51,730 nt of DNA from a bacterium (lineage in GTDB: Bacteria; Myxococcota_A; UBA9160; UBA6930): positions 1 through 51,730 of the forward strand of contig JAAETT010000052.1 of the NCBI GenBank assembly GCA_024228115.1, given 5' to 3'. Every line of letters begins with the position of its first letter. Position 1 is the first letter of the stretch. The position numbers and the translations under genes were made by a program. Under the pieces are notes generated by a model. The model saw nothing but the letters and a program-made list of their open reading frames with translations. It had not been told where the DNA came from and ran no database searches. Below, piece after piece: positions 43,512-51,605 of the stretch.

Positions 43512-43520
43512 AAAAGCGTA
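43512..43520. repeat. Target-site duplication, right copy
   Basis: AAAAGCGTA, identical to 42268-42276, immediately outside the right inverted repeat; the following G would complete the original glnS TAG stop. Confidence 0.9.
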
Positions 43521-43690
43521 GACGCTGGGCCGATCGCGAAGCGAAAAGGGAACGGGTAGACTGGCGGCGGTTTCGGGGGTGCGTCGCGAGGCGGCCCCCC
43601 AGCGCGCCCCCGCGCCTTCTGCCCCGAGCGTCCTGCCCGAGGCTTGCATGGATCTGGCTCCGGGGGCCAACAGCCCTCGCGAGGAGAGCC

Positions 43691-44635
43691 ATGAGCGGCG
43701 AGATCAAAGTCATCGGCGGTTCTGCCCACCCCCAGCTGGCGTCGGACATCTGCAAGCATCTGGGGATCGACGTCTGTCCGTCGAGTGTGGTGCGGTTCTC
43801 GAACGAGAACCTGATGGTGCATATCGAGGAGAACGTCCGCGGCGCCGATGTCTTCGTCATCCAGCCCTCCTGCACACCGGTCTCCGATGGTCTGGTCGAG
43901 CTGTTGATCACGATCGACGCCTTGAAGCATTCGTCCGCCGATCGGATCACCGCCGTGCTCCCGTACTTTCCCTACGCACGCTCCGACAAGAAGGACCGAC
44001 CCAGGATCTCGATCACCGCGCGGCTGATGGCCGATCTGCTCCAAACCGCGGGAGCCGACCGCGTACTGACGATGGATCTTCACTCACCCCAGGTACAGGG
44101 CTTCTTCCGCATCCCTGCCGACCAACTGCTGGCCGCTCCGATCCTATGCGACTACCTGCGGGACAATCGGGACCTGACCAACTACGTGCTCGTCGCCGGG
44201 GACGTCGGTGAATCCAAGGAAGTTGGCAACTACGCCAACCGGCTGAACCTGCCCATCGCCATCGTCGACAAGCGCCGCTACGGCGACGACGAGAAGGCCC
44301 AGGCCACGAACCTGATCGGCGATGTCGAAGGCAAGACCGCCCTGATCATCGATGACGAGATCGCGAGCGGCGGCACGATGATGGAGGCGACGCGCTTCGT
44401 CCTGGATCGCGGAGCTGTTGCCGTCGAAGCCGCATGCGTCCACCCGGTGCTTTCGGGCAAAGCGGTGGAGCGGATCGAGGCTTCGCCCCTGACCTCGCTG
44501 GTCGTGACCGACACGATTCCGATCCCGCCGGAAAAGCGCTCGAACAAGATCGAGGTTCGATCCGTGGCACCGCTGTTCGCGAATGCCATCCGGGCCATCC
44601 ACGACGGATCCAGCGTCTCTCGCCTGTTCCGCTAG
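43691..44635 (+). CDS. prs: Ribose-phosphate pyrophosphokinase
   Basis: 314 residues; ATG 43691 with GAGGAGAG upstream. Makes PRPP from ribose 5-phosphate and ATP for nucleotide, His and Trp synthesis. Landmarks: FSNENLMVHIEENVRGADVFVIQ, PYFPYARSDKKDRPRISITARLMADLL, TMDLHSPQVQGFF, the flexible loop KRRYGDDEKA and the PRPP loop IIDDEIASGGTMMEA (usually DDMIDTAGT), which marks a divergent subgroup. Cytoplasmic. Its stop TAG shares the four bases CTAG with the convergent PilZ gene's stop. Confidence 0.95.
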   Translation: MSGEIKVIGGSAHPQLASDICKHLGIDVCPSSVVRFSNENLMVHIEENVRGADVFVIQPSCTPVSDGLVELLITIDALKHSSADRITAVLPYFPYARSDKKDRPRISITARLMADLLQTAGADRVLTMDLHSPQVQGFFRIPADQLLAAPILCDYLRDNRDLTNYVLVAGDVGESKEVGNYANRLNLPIAIVDKRRYGDDEKAQATNLIGDVEGKTALIIDDEIASGGTMMEATRFVLDRGAVAVEAACVHPVLSGKAVERIEASPLTSLVVTDTIPIPPEKRSNKIEVRSVAPLFANAIRAIHDGSSVSRLFR

Positions 44636-45714
44636 CCGTCAGCCGGGAGCGGTTGCGTATCTTGCGTTCCGTCGGCCGGGAGCAACTCCGTGCCTGCCTG
44701 ACCTGCCTCTGGTAGATCGCGGAGCATCTTGGCCAGGCGGTCGCGCTGGCGAACGTCGACACCTTCGAACTGCATGACCACTCCTGCAGGACCATCATCC
44801 CGCATGACGCGAGCGTCGAGCACGAGCGGCGTAGTGCCCGACTTCACCTGGATGGCGAGGCTCAGCGCGCTCCCCAGGCGGAGCCCCGCGGCGGGCTCGA
44901 TGCGCAGGCCTGCCACCGAGAGATCGCGGGCCCTGAGCACGACAGGCCCGTCCGACCGCTGAGCGATCACCCGACGATCGTAGGGGCGGCGTTCGTAGCG
45001 ACGCCGTTCCGTGGGCTCGGCGGACCTCATCGGCAAGCCATCCGATGGACGCGGCCAGGCGGCAGCCAGGCGTGCTCCAGCATGATGGATCAACAATGCC
45101 TGGAGGCGGCGACGTGAACCAAGAGGCAAAGAGGTGAAGCCAAGCCCTACGGCATGGGGGGTGGGACGCTCCCAGGCGTTGGGCTCGCAGCGGAGCACCC
45201 GGCCACCGACCCGCCGGGGCCAGCGAAAACCTGGAGCCGGAGGCAACCACACCACCATACGTGAGCCGACCTCGACGGGGGTCTCGCAAAGGAATCGACC
45301 GCCGGAGGCGGAGAGATCCACCAGCGTGGCACGGCGGAAACCGTGGCGCGTCCAGGCGCGAGTCGCGGCCCCCACGGCGACCCGCGGCGCCCAGCGGCGA
45401 TCCGCTCCCGAATGGGAGAGGGCTTCCAGCAATGTGGCAAGGGCGAAAGGATGCAGCGGCCGACGAATCCAACCATCGAGGGGAATGCTCGGGGCCCGGG
45501 CGTCACCGGGGATCACCGCCACGCTGAGGGCGCCGGGGTACTGCTCGCGGAGGTCCGCGACCCGGGCGAGTGAACCCAGGAGGACGGGCTGTCCTGAGCC
45601 CTTCCAGCCTGGATCGACCGGTCTGCGCTGGACGGAAAAGCCAGCCGCTTCCAACGTGACGCGAACATCCTCGAGCTCGCCGTCATCCACGAGCCAGATC
45701 CATCGATCCTGCAT
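44632..45714 (-). CDS. Pseudoreceiver plus two PilZ domains (c-di-GMP receptor)
   Basis: 360 residues from ATG 45714. Residues 1-100 (WIWLVDDGELEDVRVTLEAAGF, SVAVIPGDARAPSIPLDGWIRRP, FALATLLEAL) look like a receiver fold without the phospho-acceptor Asp context. PilZ domain 1: RRWAPRV...LVDLSASGGRF. PilZ domain 2: RRRYERRPYDRR...ARDLSVAGLRI, with the arginine patch and D-x-S-x-x-G motif needed for c-di-GMP. Domain 1 has a weaker arginine motif, so perhaps only domain 2 binds. Third gene of an operon with a GGDEF-EAL enzyme, so it is a probable read-out of that signal. The end repeats LPADG twice. Confidence 0.85.
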   Translation of the reverse strand: MQDRWIWLVDDGELEDVRVTLEAAGFSVQRRPVDPGWKGSGQPVLLGSLARVADLREQYPGALSVAVIPGDARAPSIPLDGWIRRPLHPFALATLLEALSHSGADRRWAPRVAVGAATRAWTRHGFRRATLVDLSASGGRFLCETPVEVGSRMVVWLPPAPGFRWPRRVGGRVLRCEPNAWERPTPHAVGLGFTSLPLGSRRRLQALLIHHAGARLAAAWPRPSDGLPMRSAEPTERRRYERRPYDRRVIAQRSDGPVVLRARDLSVAGLRIEPAAGLRLGSALSLAIQVKSGTTPLVLDARVMRDDGPAGVVMQFEGVDVRQRDRLAKMLRDLPEAGQAGTELLPADGTQDTQPLPADG

Positions 45715-45760
45715 GGAGGGTCTATCGGCCGGGAGACCCTGCGAATTGACCCACCGGAAC

Positions 45761-46453
45761 CTAGGAGGCGTCTTCGGGGGGAATCTCCGGCGTCGCCTCG
45801 AAGCGATACCGCGTATTGGCCGTGGAAGCCTCGAGGGCATCGGCCCCGCTCTGTTCCACCGCCAGGACCGCCGAGGTGGTCACGACCTGGCCTTCGGCAT
45901 CCTGGAAGCGCAGCGCCAGGCCCGGCTCCGGCTCGGCCAACAATCTCCCCGTGCCGAGGAGCTCGGGCTTCGCGTCCGGGTCATCGATCCGAGTTCGCTC
46001 GATGCGCGCGCTGCGGCCGGCAAAGGCGCTTCCGCCGGGGCGCACCAACGGCTCGCCGATCCGGACGTATTGCGTGACCTCCCCCTGGGCATCCGCGCCA
46101 GCCTCTTGTCCGGCAAACATCTCGTCCACGTGCGCCCTGAGTTCCGAAACGTCCAGCGAAGGGAGCGTCGCGTCGAGTAGGCTCAGGACGTAGACGCGAC
46201 AATGAGTCGCCACCGCAAGGCATCGTTCGTTGAGGAGACGAAGTTCACGGATCGGGCTCGAAGCGAGGCCGCGCTCTGCTCGGATGCGCAGCTCGAGACG
46301 TGCGCCAACCCGCGGGCACACCAGGATCTCACCCACCCCCAGCTCCCGCCGAGACAGGCTTCCCCCCTCAGGTGCGTACTGGGAGAGCGCCACGCGTACG
46401 CCAGGTACGAAAGGTGCAGTCTCACGATCGGTTGCCGATGTCACGGGATCCAT
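45761..46453 (-). CDS. Unknown protein in the c-di-GMP operon
   Basis: 230 residues from ATG 46453, whose first base is the last base of the GGDEF-EAL stop (TGATG). PFVPGVRVALSQYAPEGGSLSRRELGVGEILVCPRVGARLELRIR forms a predicted beta-rich start; a helix follows (DVSELRAHVDEMFAGQEAGAD) and later strands VTQYVRIGEPLVRPGG and LALRFQDAEGQVVTTSAVL. No signal peptide or membrane span. Strand pattern and neighbours allow a PilZ-like fold, but the RxxxR and DxSxxG motifs are absent. Function not assigned; coupling implies work with the enzyme upstream. Confidence 0.65.
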   Translation of the reverse strand: MDPVTSATDRETAPFVPGVRVALSQYAPEGGSLSRRELGVGEILVCPRVGARLELRIRAERGLASSPIRELRLLNERCLAVATHCRVYVLSLLDATLPSLDVSELRAHVDEMFAGQEAGADAQGEVTQYVRIGEPLVRPGGSAFAGRSARIERTRIDDPDAKPELLGTGRLLAEPEPGLALRFQDAEGQVVTTSAVLAVEQSGADALEASTANTRYRFEATPEIPPEDAS

Positions 46454-48561
46454 CACAGCGTCCGGGGCTGGCGGACGAAGTCGATCAGTTTCGCGGCGCC
46501 CAGAGCCTCCGAGAACAGGAAGCCCTGGACCTCGTCGCAATCGAGCTCGCGGAGGATTTGCACCTGGGAGGGTTCGGTCACGCCCTCGGCCACCACCGAG
46601 AGTCCAAGGCTATGGGCCATGACGATCATCGCGCGGACGACGCTGGCCGCATCCGGATTGGTGTGGAGATCCCGGATCACGGATTGGTCGAGCTTCAAAC
46701 AATCGAGGGGAAGGTCCAGGAGGACGCCCAACGAAGAGTAGCCCGTGCCGAAATCATCGAGCGCGACGTGCACGCCAGTCGTGCGAACCTCTCGTAGGAG
46801 CTGAGCCACCCGGTCGAGCCCGAGAAGCGCGACACTCTCGGTCACCTCGAGTTCCACCCTCGAGGGATCGACTCCTGATTCCTGCAGGGTGCAGAACAGC
46901 TTCTCACCGTAGCCCGGCTCCATGAGCTGAGCCCCGGAGACATTCACCGAGATCCGGATCGGCTCGATGCCCGCATCATCGAAGCGGCGAAGATCCTGAC
47001 AGGCATGATCCAGGGCGAATTGTCCGAGGGCACCGATCAGGCCAGCCTCCTCGGCCAGAGGGATGAACTCCGCGGGAGAGACCCTCCCAAGCTCCGGGCT
47101 GTTCCAGCGCATCAGCGCTTCCGCGCTGGCGACGTGACCATTGCGCAGACGAATCCGGGGCTGGTAGTGCACCTCCAGCTCGCCTGCTTCCAGGGCAGCG
47201 CGCAACCGATCTCGCACGTCCCGACGGCGATCCCGACTCTCCGCAAGGCTGGGTCGATAGGCATGCCAGCGATCACCGCCCTGCCCCTTCGCTTCATACA
47301 TCGCGGCATCCGCGTACCGCACCAGTTCATCCGGGATGATGCTATCCAGCGGCGCCCCCGCAATCCCGACGCTCGCCGTCGCAGTCAGCCGGACGCCCAT
47401 GACTTCGAAGGGTTCGCGAAACGCGTCCACGACCTGGGCGGCCAGGCGTTCCGCACTCGCACGATCGATGGTCGGCAGGATCACCGAAAACTCATCGCCA
47501 CCGAGCCGGCCCAGGACCGGGCGTTCGCTCTCGCATACACGCGAGGGTATTTCGGGGGTATCGCGGATGGCATTCCGCAGACGCCCAGCTGCGTAGCGCA
47601 GGAGGAGATCACCCCCGCGGTGGCCCATGCGGTCGTTGACGGCTTTGAGTCCGTCCAGATCGATGTACAAGAGCGAGACCGGATTCTCGGAACTCGACGA
47701 GCCCACAGCTTCGCCCAGCTTGGAAAGGAAGTGGTGGCGAGTGACCAGCCCGGTAAGCCCATCGAAATGCGCGAGCTTCTGGAGCTTGCGAAACGATTCC
47801 CGCTCTTCGGTCACGTCGAACATTGCGCCGACGACCTTGCGCGATCCATATTCGAGCCTGCGGATCCGGTGCAGCAGGATGCGTTCCTCGCCCGAAGCGC
47901 CGCGCACCGAATGCTCGACGGTCCCCGTGCCTCCTCGCCTGGCGATCGCTTCGACCGCTTGGGTCAGCTGCCGGGTCGCACTGGATGAAATACTCGAGAG
48001 CAACGTGGGCCAATCATTTCTCTCCCATTGCCTCTGCTCTTCGCCGAGTTCCGCCGCGATCTCGCTGGAGCACTCGACCAGGCCGCGGTCCGGATCCAAA
48101 GTCCAGATTGCGGTGCCGGAGAGTTCTCTGGCACACACCGCCAGGTCGTGCTCGGAACGGAGCGTGCTGAGCTCAGCAGATAGAGCCATCATTCGTTTCG
48201 AGCGCGCAATCACTCGATGCCACGGAACAGCGCCATCGACGGCTGCGATGGCTTCGTGGTGGTCGTCGCCGGCCAACACCGTGTCGACAAGCGCCTCGTC
48301 CTCGCATAGCAAGAGGCGCGGAACCCGTTCTCGGCTGGGACCTCGAAGCGGCCGGGGCTCCTTTTCCGGATCGAGACCCCCGCGGATGTCGAGGAGCAGC
48401 AAGTCGGGCCGGGCCCCAAGATCTTCCGCCATCTCGTCCCAATGCATGGCGACAATGGAGGCGCCGATCGGCTTCAGCGCCTCGGCGGCCTCACGCCACA
48501 CCCCCTCCTGAGCCGTGACGACCCAGACGATCATGGGTGGTTTGCAGGAGGGCTCGGTCAC
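46453..48561 (-). CDS. Receiver-like/PAS GGDEF-EAL bifunctional c-di-GMP protein
   Basis: 702 residues from GTG 48561. Residues 10-115 resemble a receiver (IVWVVTAQEGVWREAAEALK, PDLLLLDIRGG). A PAS-like region (about 140-255) ends in FDVTEERESFRKLQKLAHFDGLTGL. GGDEF domain: GGDEF at 354-358 intact, with no RxxD inhibitory site in the usual place. EAL domain: EAL at 481-483, ISVNVSG, ELEVTES, ALDDFGTGYSSL, CLKLDQS and VAEGV, all metal or catalytic residues present. So both cyclase and phosphodiesterase could be active; direction is set by the N-terminal sensor. First gene of an operon ending in a PilZ receptor. Confidence 0.93.
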   Translation of the reverse strand: MTEPSCKPPMIVWVVTAQEGVWREAAEALKPIGASIVAMHWDEMAEDLGARPDLLLLDIRGGLDPEKEPRPLRGPSRERVPRLLLCEDEALVDTVLAGDDHHEAIAAVDGAVPWHRVIARSKRMMALSAELSTLRSEHDLAVCARELSGTAIWTLDPDRGLVECSSEIAAELGEEQRQWERNDWPTLLSSISSSATRQLTQAVEAIARRGGTGTVEHSVRGASGEERILLHRIRRLEYGSRKVVGAMFDVTEERESFRKLQKLAHFDGLTGLVTRHHFLSKLGEAVGSSSSENPVSLLYIDLDGLKAVNDRMGHRGGDLLLRYAAGRLRNAIRDTPEIPSRVCESERPVLGRLGGDEFSVILPTIDRASAERLAAQVVDAFREPFEVMGVRLTATASVGIAGAPLDSIIPDELVRYADAAMYEAKGQGGDRWHAYRPSLAESRDRRRDVRDRLRAALEAGELEVHYQPRIRLRNGHVASAEALMRWNSPELGRVSPAEFIPLAEEAGLIGALGQFALDHACQDLRRFDDAGIEPIRISVNVSGAQLMEPGYGEKLFCTLQESGVDPSRVELEVTESVALLGLDRVAQLLREVRTTGVHVALDDFGTGYSSLGVLLDLPLDCLKLDQSVIRDLHTNPDAASVVRAMIVMAHSLGLSVVAEGVTEPSQVQILRELDCDEVQGFLFSEALGAAKLIDFVRQPRTL

Positions 48562-48673
48562 CGACGCTCCAGCGGACGGGAAGTCGTCCGTACGTCAACG
48601 ATCGGCAGATCGAGCACATGCATTGAGATGACAGGAGCAGACCGAAGCTGTAAATGGGGGCTTTTGACCCAAT

Positions 48674-49024
48674 TTAGCGGTATCTGAGCGCTTTCTGAAC
48701 AGCTTCGGAGGCCTCCGTGACCGCATCACCGGCCCCCTGGGCGAGCATCCCCATGGCGAAGAAGCCGTGAATCATCCCGTCATATCGAGTCGACGTGACC
48801 GCGACTCCGGCCTTCCCGAGCCGTTGTGCGTATCCAGGCTATCGATGCCCCAAGCGGCCCCGGCACCACCCGATCCTCCACCGAGGCAAGCGGAATCTCC
48901 TCTGCGGGGAGCTTCATCTGCTCGAAGGAAACTCGCGCTGCGGCGGACTCGAGCTCGTGGAGCTTCAGGCCCGGGATCCGGGCGAGTGGGTCGAGAACGA
49001 TCTGGAGGCCGGATCCAGGGGCAC
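48674..49024 (-). pseudogene. Decayed HSL-family esterase with internal deletion
   Basis: GTG 49024 has AAGGAGG upstream and begins PLDPASRSF; one missing base near 48995 shifts it to LDPLARIPGLKLHELESAAARVSFEQMKLP and SVEDRVVPGP, the usual N-terminus of hormone-sensitive-lipase-type esterases. Then, around 48840-48860, the reading jumps to GYAQRLGKAGVAVTSTRYDGMIHGFFAMG, the C-terminal segment with the catalytic histidine, and ends with TAA at 48674-48676. About 200 central residues, including the HGGG and GxSxG motifs, are gone. Divergent from the beta-lactamase-fold gene at 49091. Non-functional as it stands. Confidence 0.7.
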
Positions 49025-49090
49025 GCTTCCCTCCTTGCGGACGGAACACTGTACGCTCCCTGGGCCTCCAATACCGAGCAGGAGAACAAG

Positions 49091-50314
49091 GTGATTACAG
49101 CCCGGCCCGAAGATGTGGGACTCGATGGTACGCGCCTCGGCCGCATCGACCGGCACCTGCAGGAGCAATACATCGACCGGGACAAGATTCCCGGCGCATT
49201 GACGGTCGTCGCGCGACGCGGCGAGGTGGTTTACGCCTCCGCACTTGGCCAGCGAGATCGGGAGCGTCAGCTCCCCATGGAGCTCTCCACCCTCTTCCGC
49301 ATCTACTCGATGACCAAGCCGATCACTTCGGTCGCGCTCATGCAGCTTCACGAGGAAGCTCGCGTCCGCCTGTCCGACCCGGTCCATCGTTTCATTCCGG
49401 AATGGAAGGACCTCTCGGTCTATGTGCAGGGCAATCATCCCCACTTCCTGACGCGCCCCTGCGACCGGCCGATGACCGTCCGCGACCTGCTCACCCATAC
49501 CTCCGGCTTGACGTACGGGTTCATGGAACGCACCAACGTGGATGCGGCCTACCGGAAGCTCCGGGTCGGGGATCGCAAGGCTGGCACCACCCTACGCGAC
49601 ATGATCGGCCAGTTGGCAACGCTGCCGTTGGAATTCTCCCCGGGGAGCGCATGGAACTACTCCGTGGCCTCCGACGTTTGCGGCTATCTGGTCGAGGTGA
49701 TCTCGGGCCAACCCCTGGATCGCTACCTCCAGGAGCATGTCTTCGCCCCACTCGGCATGAATGAAACCGGTTTTCAGGTCCCCGAGGCGCTTCGGGATCG
49801 ATTCTCCGCTTGTTATGCACGTGGCCCACGGAAGGTTTTGCGCCTGGAGGACGATCCGGAAGACAGCCCCTTTGCGCGCGATGTCACATTCTTCTCCGGT
49901 GGGGGAGGATTGGTCTCGACCGCCGCCGACTACCTGCGTTTCTGCCGGGCACTACTCGGAGGCGGCCTTCTCGACGGCCAACGCATCATCGGCCCGCGTA
50001 CGCTCGACCTGATGACTCGCAATCACCTGCCGGAGGGGCAGGATCTTTCCGAATTTGCGGTAGGGACGTTCTCGGAGACACCCTACGAGGGCACGGGTTT
50101 CGGCCTGGGTTTTTCGGTCATCGATGACCTCGTCCGCGCCCAGAACGTGGGCTCGGTTGGAGAATTCGCCTGGGGGGGCGCAGCCAGCACGATCTTCTGG
50201 GTCGATCCTGCCGAAGAGCTGATCGTGCTCTTCTTCACTCAGCTCATGCCTTCTGGGACTTTCGATTTCCGCGGGCAACTCAAGGCCCTGGTCTACGGAG
50301 CGATCGTCGATTGA
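49091..50314 (+). CDS. Beta-lactamase-fold serine hydrolase (class C/EstB-like)
   Basis: 407 residues from GTG 49091, with AGGAG at 49079-49083; an open frame extends upstream but that DNA belongs to the decayed esterase on the other strand. SxxK is Ser73-Met-Thr-Lys76 (YSMTKPITS); the tyrosine motif is YSV in AWNYSVASDVCGYLVE; the third motif is WGG in EFAWGGAAST, as in EstB-type esterases rather than true beta-lactamases. No signal peptide. Likely esterase or transesterase with unknown substrate. Its TGA overlaps the lipase start (TTGA). Confidence 0.9.
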   Translation: MITARPEDVGLDGTRLGRIDRHLQEQYIDRDKIPGALTVVARRGEVVYASALGQRDRERQLPMELSTLFRIYSMTKPITSVALMQLHEEARVRLSDPVHRFIPEWKDLSVYVQGNHPHFLTRPCDRPMTVRDLLTHTSGLTYGFMERTNVDAAYRKLRVGDRKAGTTLRDMIGQLATLPLEFSPGSAWNYSVASDVCGYLVEVISGQPLDRYLQEHVFAPLGMNETGFQVPEALRDRFSACYARGPRKVLRLEDDPEDSPFARDVTFFSGGGGLVSTAADYLRFCRALLGGGLLDGQRIIGPRTLDLMTRNHLPEGQDLSEFAVGTFSETPYEGTGFGLGFSVIDDLVRAQNVGSVGEFAWGGAASTIFWVDPAEELIVLFFTQLMPSGTFDFRGQLKALVYGAIVD

Positions 50315-51063
50315 GGGCTTGCCTTCTTGCATTCCTGTTGATCGCTCCCGTGCAGGGCGCCTCTGCGGCCCCCGAGGAGCCCATTCCGGAGCAGGTCGTG
50401 CTGCTACACGGCCTGGCCCGTTCTCCCCGGGCGATGCGGCCCCTCGAAAAGCGCCTCGCCCGGGAGGGCTATGCCGTCCACAACCTCGGCTACCCGTCCC
50501 GCAGCGAGCCGCCGGAAGCGTTGGTGGACCACCTTCAGGGTTCCCTGGACCAATGCTGCGTGGAAAGCGGAGAGAGGCTGCATTTCGTCACCCATTCCTT
50601 GGGAGGCGTGTTGGCCCGTGCCGTCCTGGCTGAAAAACGACCCGAAGCCCTCGGCCGGGTCGTGATGATTGCGCCGCCCAACAAGGGAAGCGAGCTGGTC
50701 GATACCTTTGGCAACGACTGGTGGTTCCGGCTCTTTCTCGGCCCGACCGCCGAGACCCTGGGAACGGGCAGGACGAGTTTTCCGAGGAGCATCGGGCCGC
50801 CGGACTACGAACTGGGCATCATCGCGGGCGCCCATCCTCTTTCGAGCAACGTGGGCGCCTGGATCGTCACCGGCGAAAATGACGGTGTCGTCTCCATCGA
50901 AAGCGCACGCGTCGAAGGCATGACCGATTTCCTGGCCGTTCCGGCCGGGCACGTGCGTATCCGAAACAACGACGGCGTTGTCGACGAAGTCATCCACTTC
51001 CTACGCGCGGGGCGCTTCGAACACGGAGAACAGAGTCAGATGTCGAATGGTCAGCGACCCTAG
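50311..51063 (+). CDS. Exported alpha/beta-hydrolase lipase
   Basis: 250 residues from TTG 50311. Signal peptide ACLLAFLLIAPVQGASA. LLHGLARSPRAM contributes the oxyanion region; nucleophile Ser96 in VTHSLGGV; acid in GENDGVVS and histidine in PAGHVRIRNN. This is the layout of small periplasmic lipases/PGAP1-like hydrolases (VVMIAPPNKGSELVD is typical). Translationally coupled to the beta-lactamase-fold gene, so both may act on the same ester, one before and one after export. Confidence 0.88.
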   Translation: MRACLLAFLLIAPVQGASAAPEEPIPEQVVLLHGLARSPRAMRPLEKRLAREGYAVHNLGYPSRSEPPEALVDHLQGSLDQCCVESGERLHFVTHSLGGVLARAVLAEKRPEALGRVVMIAPPNKGSELVDTFGNDWWFRLFLGPTAETLGTGRTSFPRSIGPPDYELGIIAGAHPLSSNVGAWIVTGENDGVVSIESARVEGMTDFLAVPAGHVRIRNNDGVVDEVIHFLRAGRFEHGEQSQMSNGQRP

Positions 51064-51130
51064 CCGACCTCTCGTAGACGGACGTGGCGAGCGGACCTGA
51101 CAGGGCCACTCGCGCCCACGCTGGAGCAGG

Positions 51131-51604
51131 CTACGCCCGATCCGTCTGGCTCAGCTCGCTGCGGTAGGCAAACAGGGCCGGAGCGCCGCCGGTATGCCAG
51201 AAGAGCACGGGGCCGTCGCCGGCGATCCCATTCCTCACGTCGCTCACCAGTGCAGCCATCGCCTTGCTCGTGTACACCGGATCGAGCAGGAGGCCCTCGT
51301 TCCGGGCGCAGAGAGAGATCGCCTCGAGGCCCTCCTGGGTCGGAACACCATACGCCTCACCCAGGAACGCGTCCGTCAATTCGACGACATCATTCGGCAA
51401 CTCCGGTTGGCCTAGCAGCTTGCAGACCTCGCCTGCCAGGGCGATAACGGCCGGCTGATCTTCCTGGGCCTGATGGGCGACGCAGATGCCGCGAATGGAC
51501 GCCTCGCGCCCAGCAAGCTGAAAACCGCAGAGCAAGCCGGCCAGCGTGCCGCCCGTCCCGGCCGCCACGTAGATGCGCTCGAAGGCCGGTGTGTAGACGC
51601 TCAC
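51131..51604 (-). pseudogene. C-terminal part of an ACC deaminase/D-cysteine desulfhydrase-family protein
   Basis: 157 residues from GTG 51604, directly after a TGA (TGAGTG). FERIYVAAGTGGTLAGLLCGFQL holds the phosphate-binding loop, followed by LDPVYTSKAMAALVSDVRNG and FWHTGGAPALFAY, typical of the last half of these PLP enzymes. Family length is about 320-340; the N-terminal half with the PLP lysine (GGNK motif) is absent, and upstream DNA to the window edge shows no similarity. So a truncated, probably inactive copy. Whether the gene was cut by deletion or misassembly is unknown. Confidence 0.75.
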
Positions 51605-51605
51605 T

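Noticed and set aside
48642-48708. Inverted repeat CCGAAGCTGT / ACAGCTTCGG as a terminator or regulatory site
   Set aside because: The arms are 47 bases apart and one lies in the old coding sequence of the decayed esterase; could be chance.
48767-49090. In-frame extension upstream of the beta-lactamase-fold gene
   Set aside because: The DNA is better explained as the decayed HSL esterase on the opposite strand; GTG 49091 has its own ribosome site.
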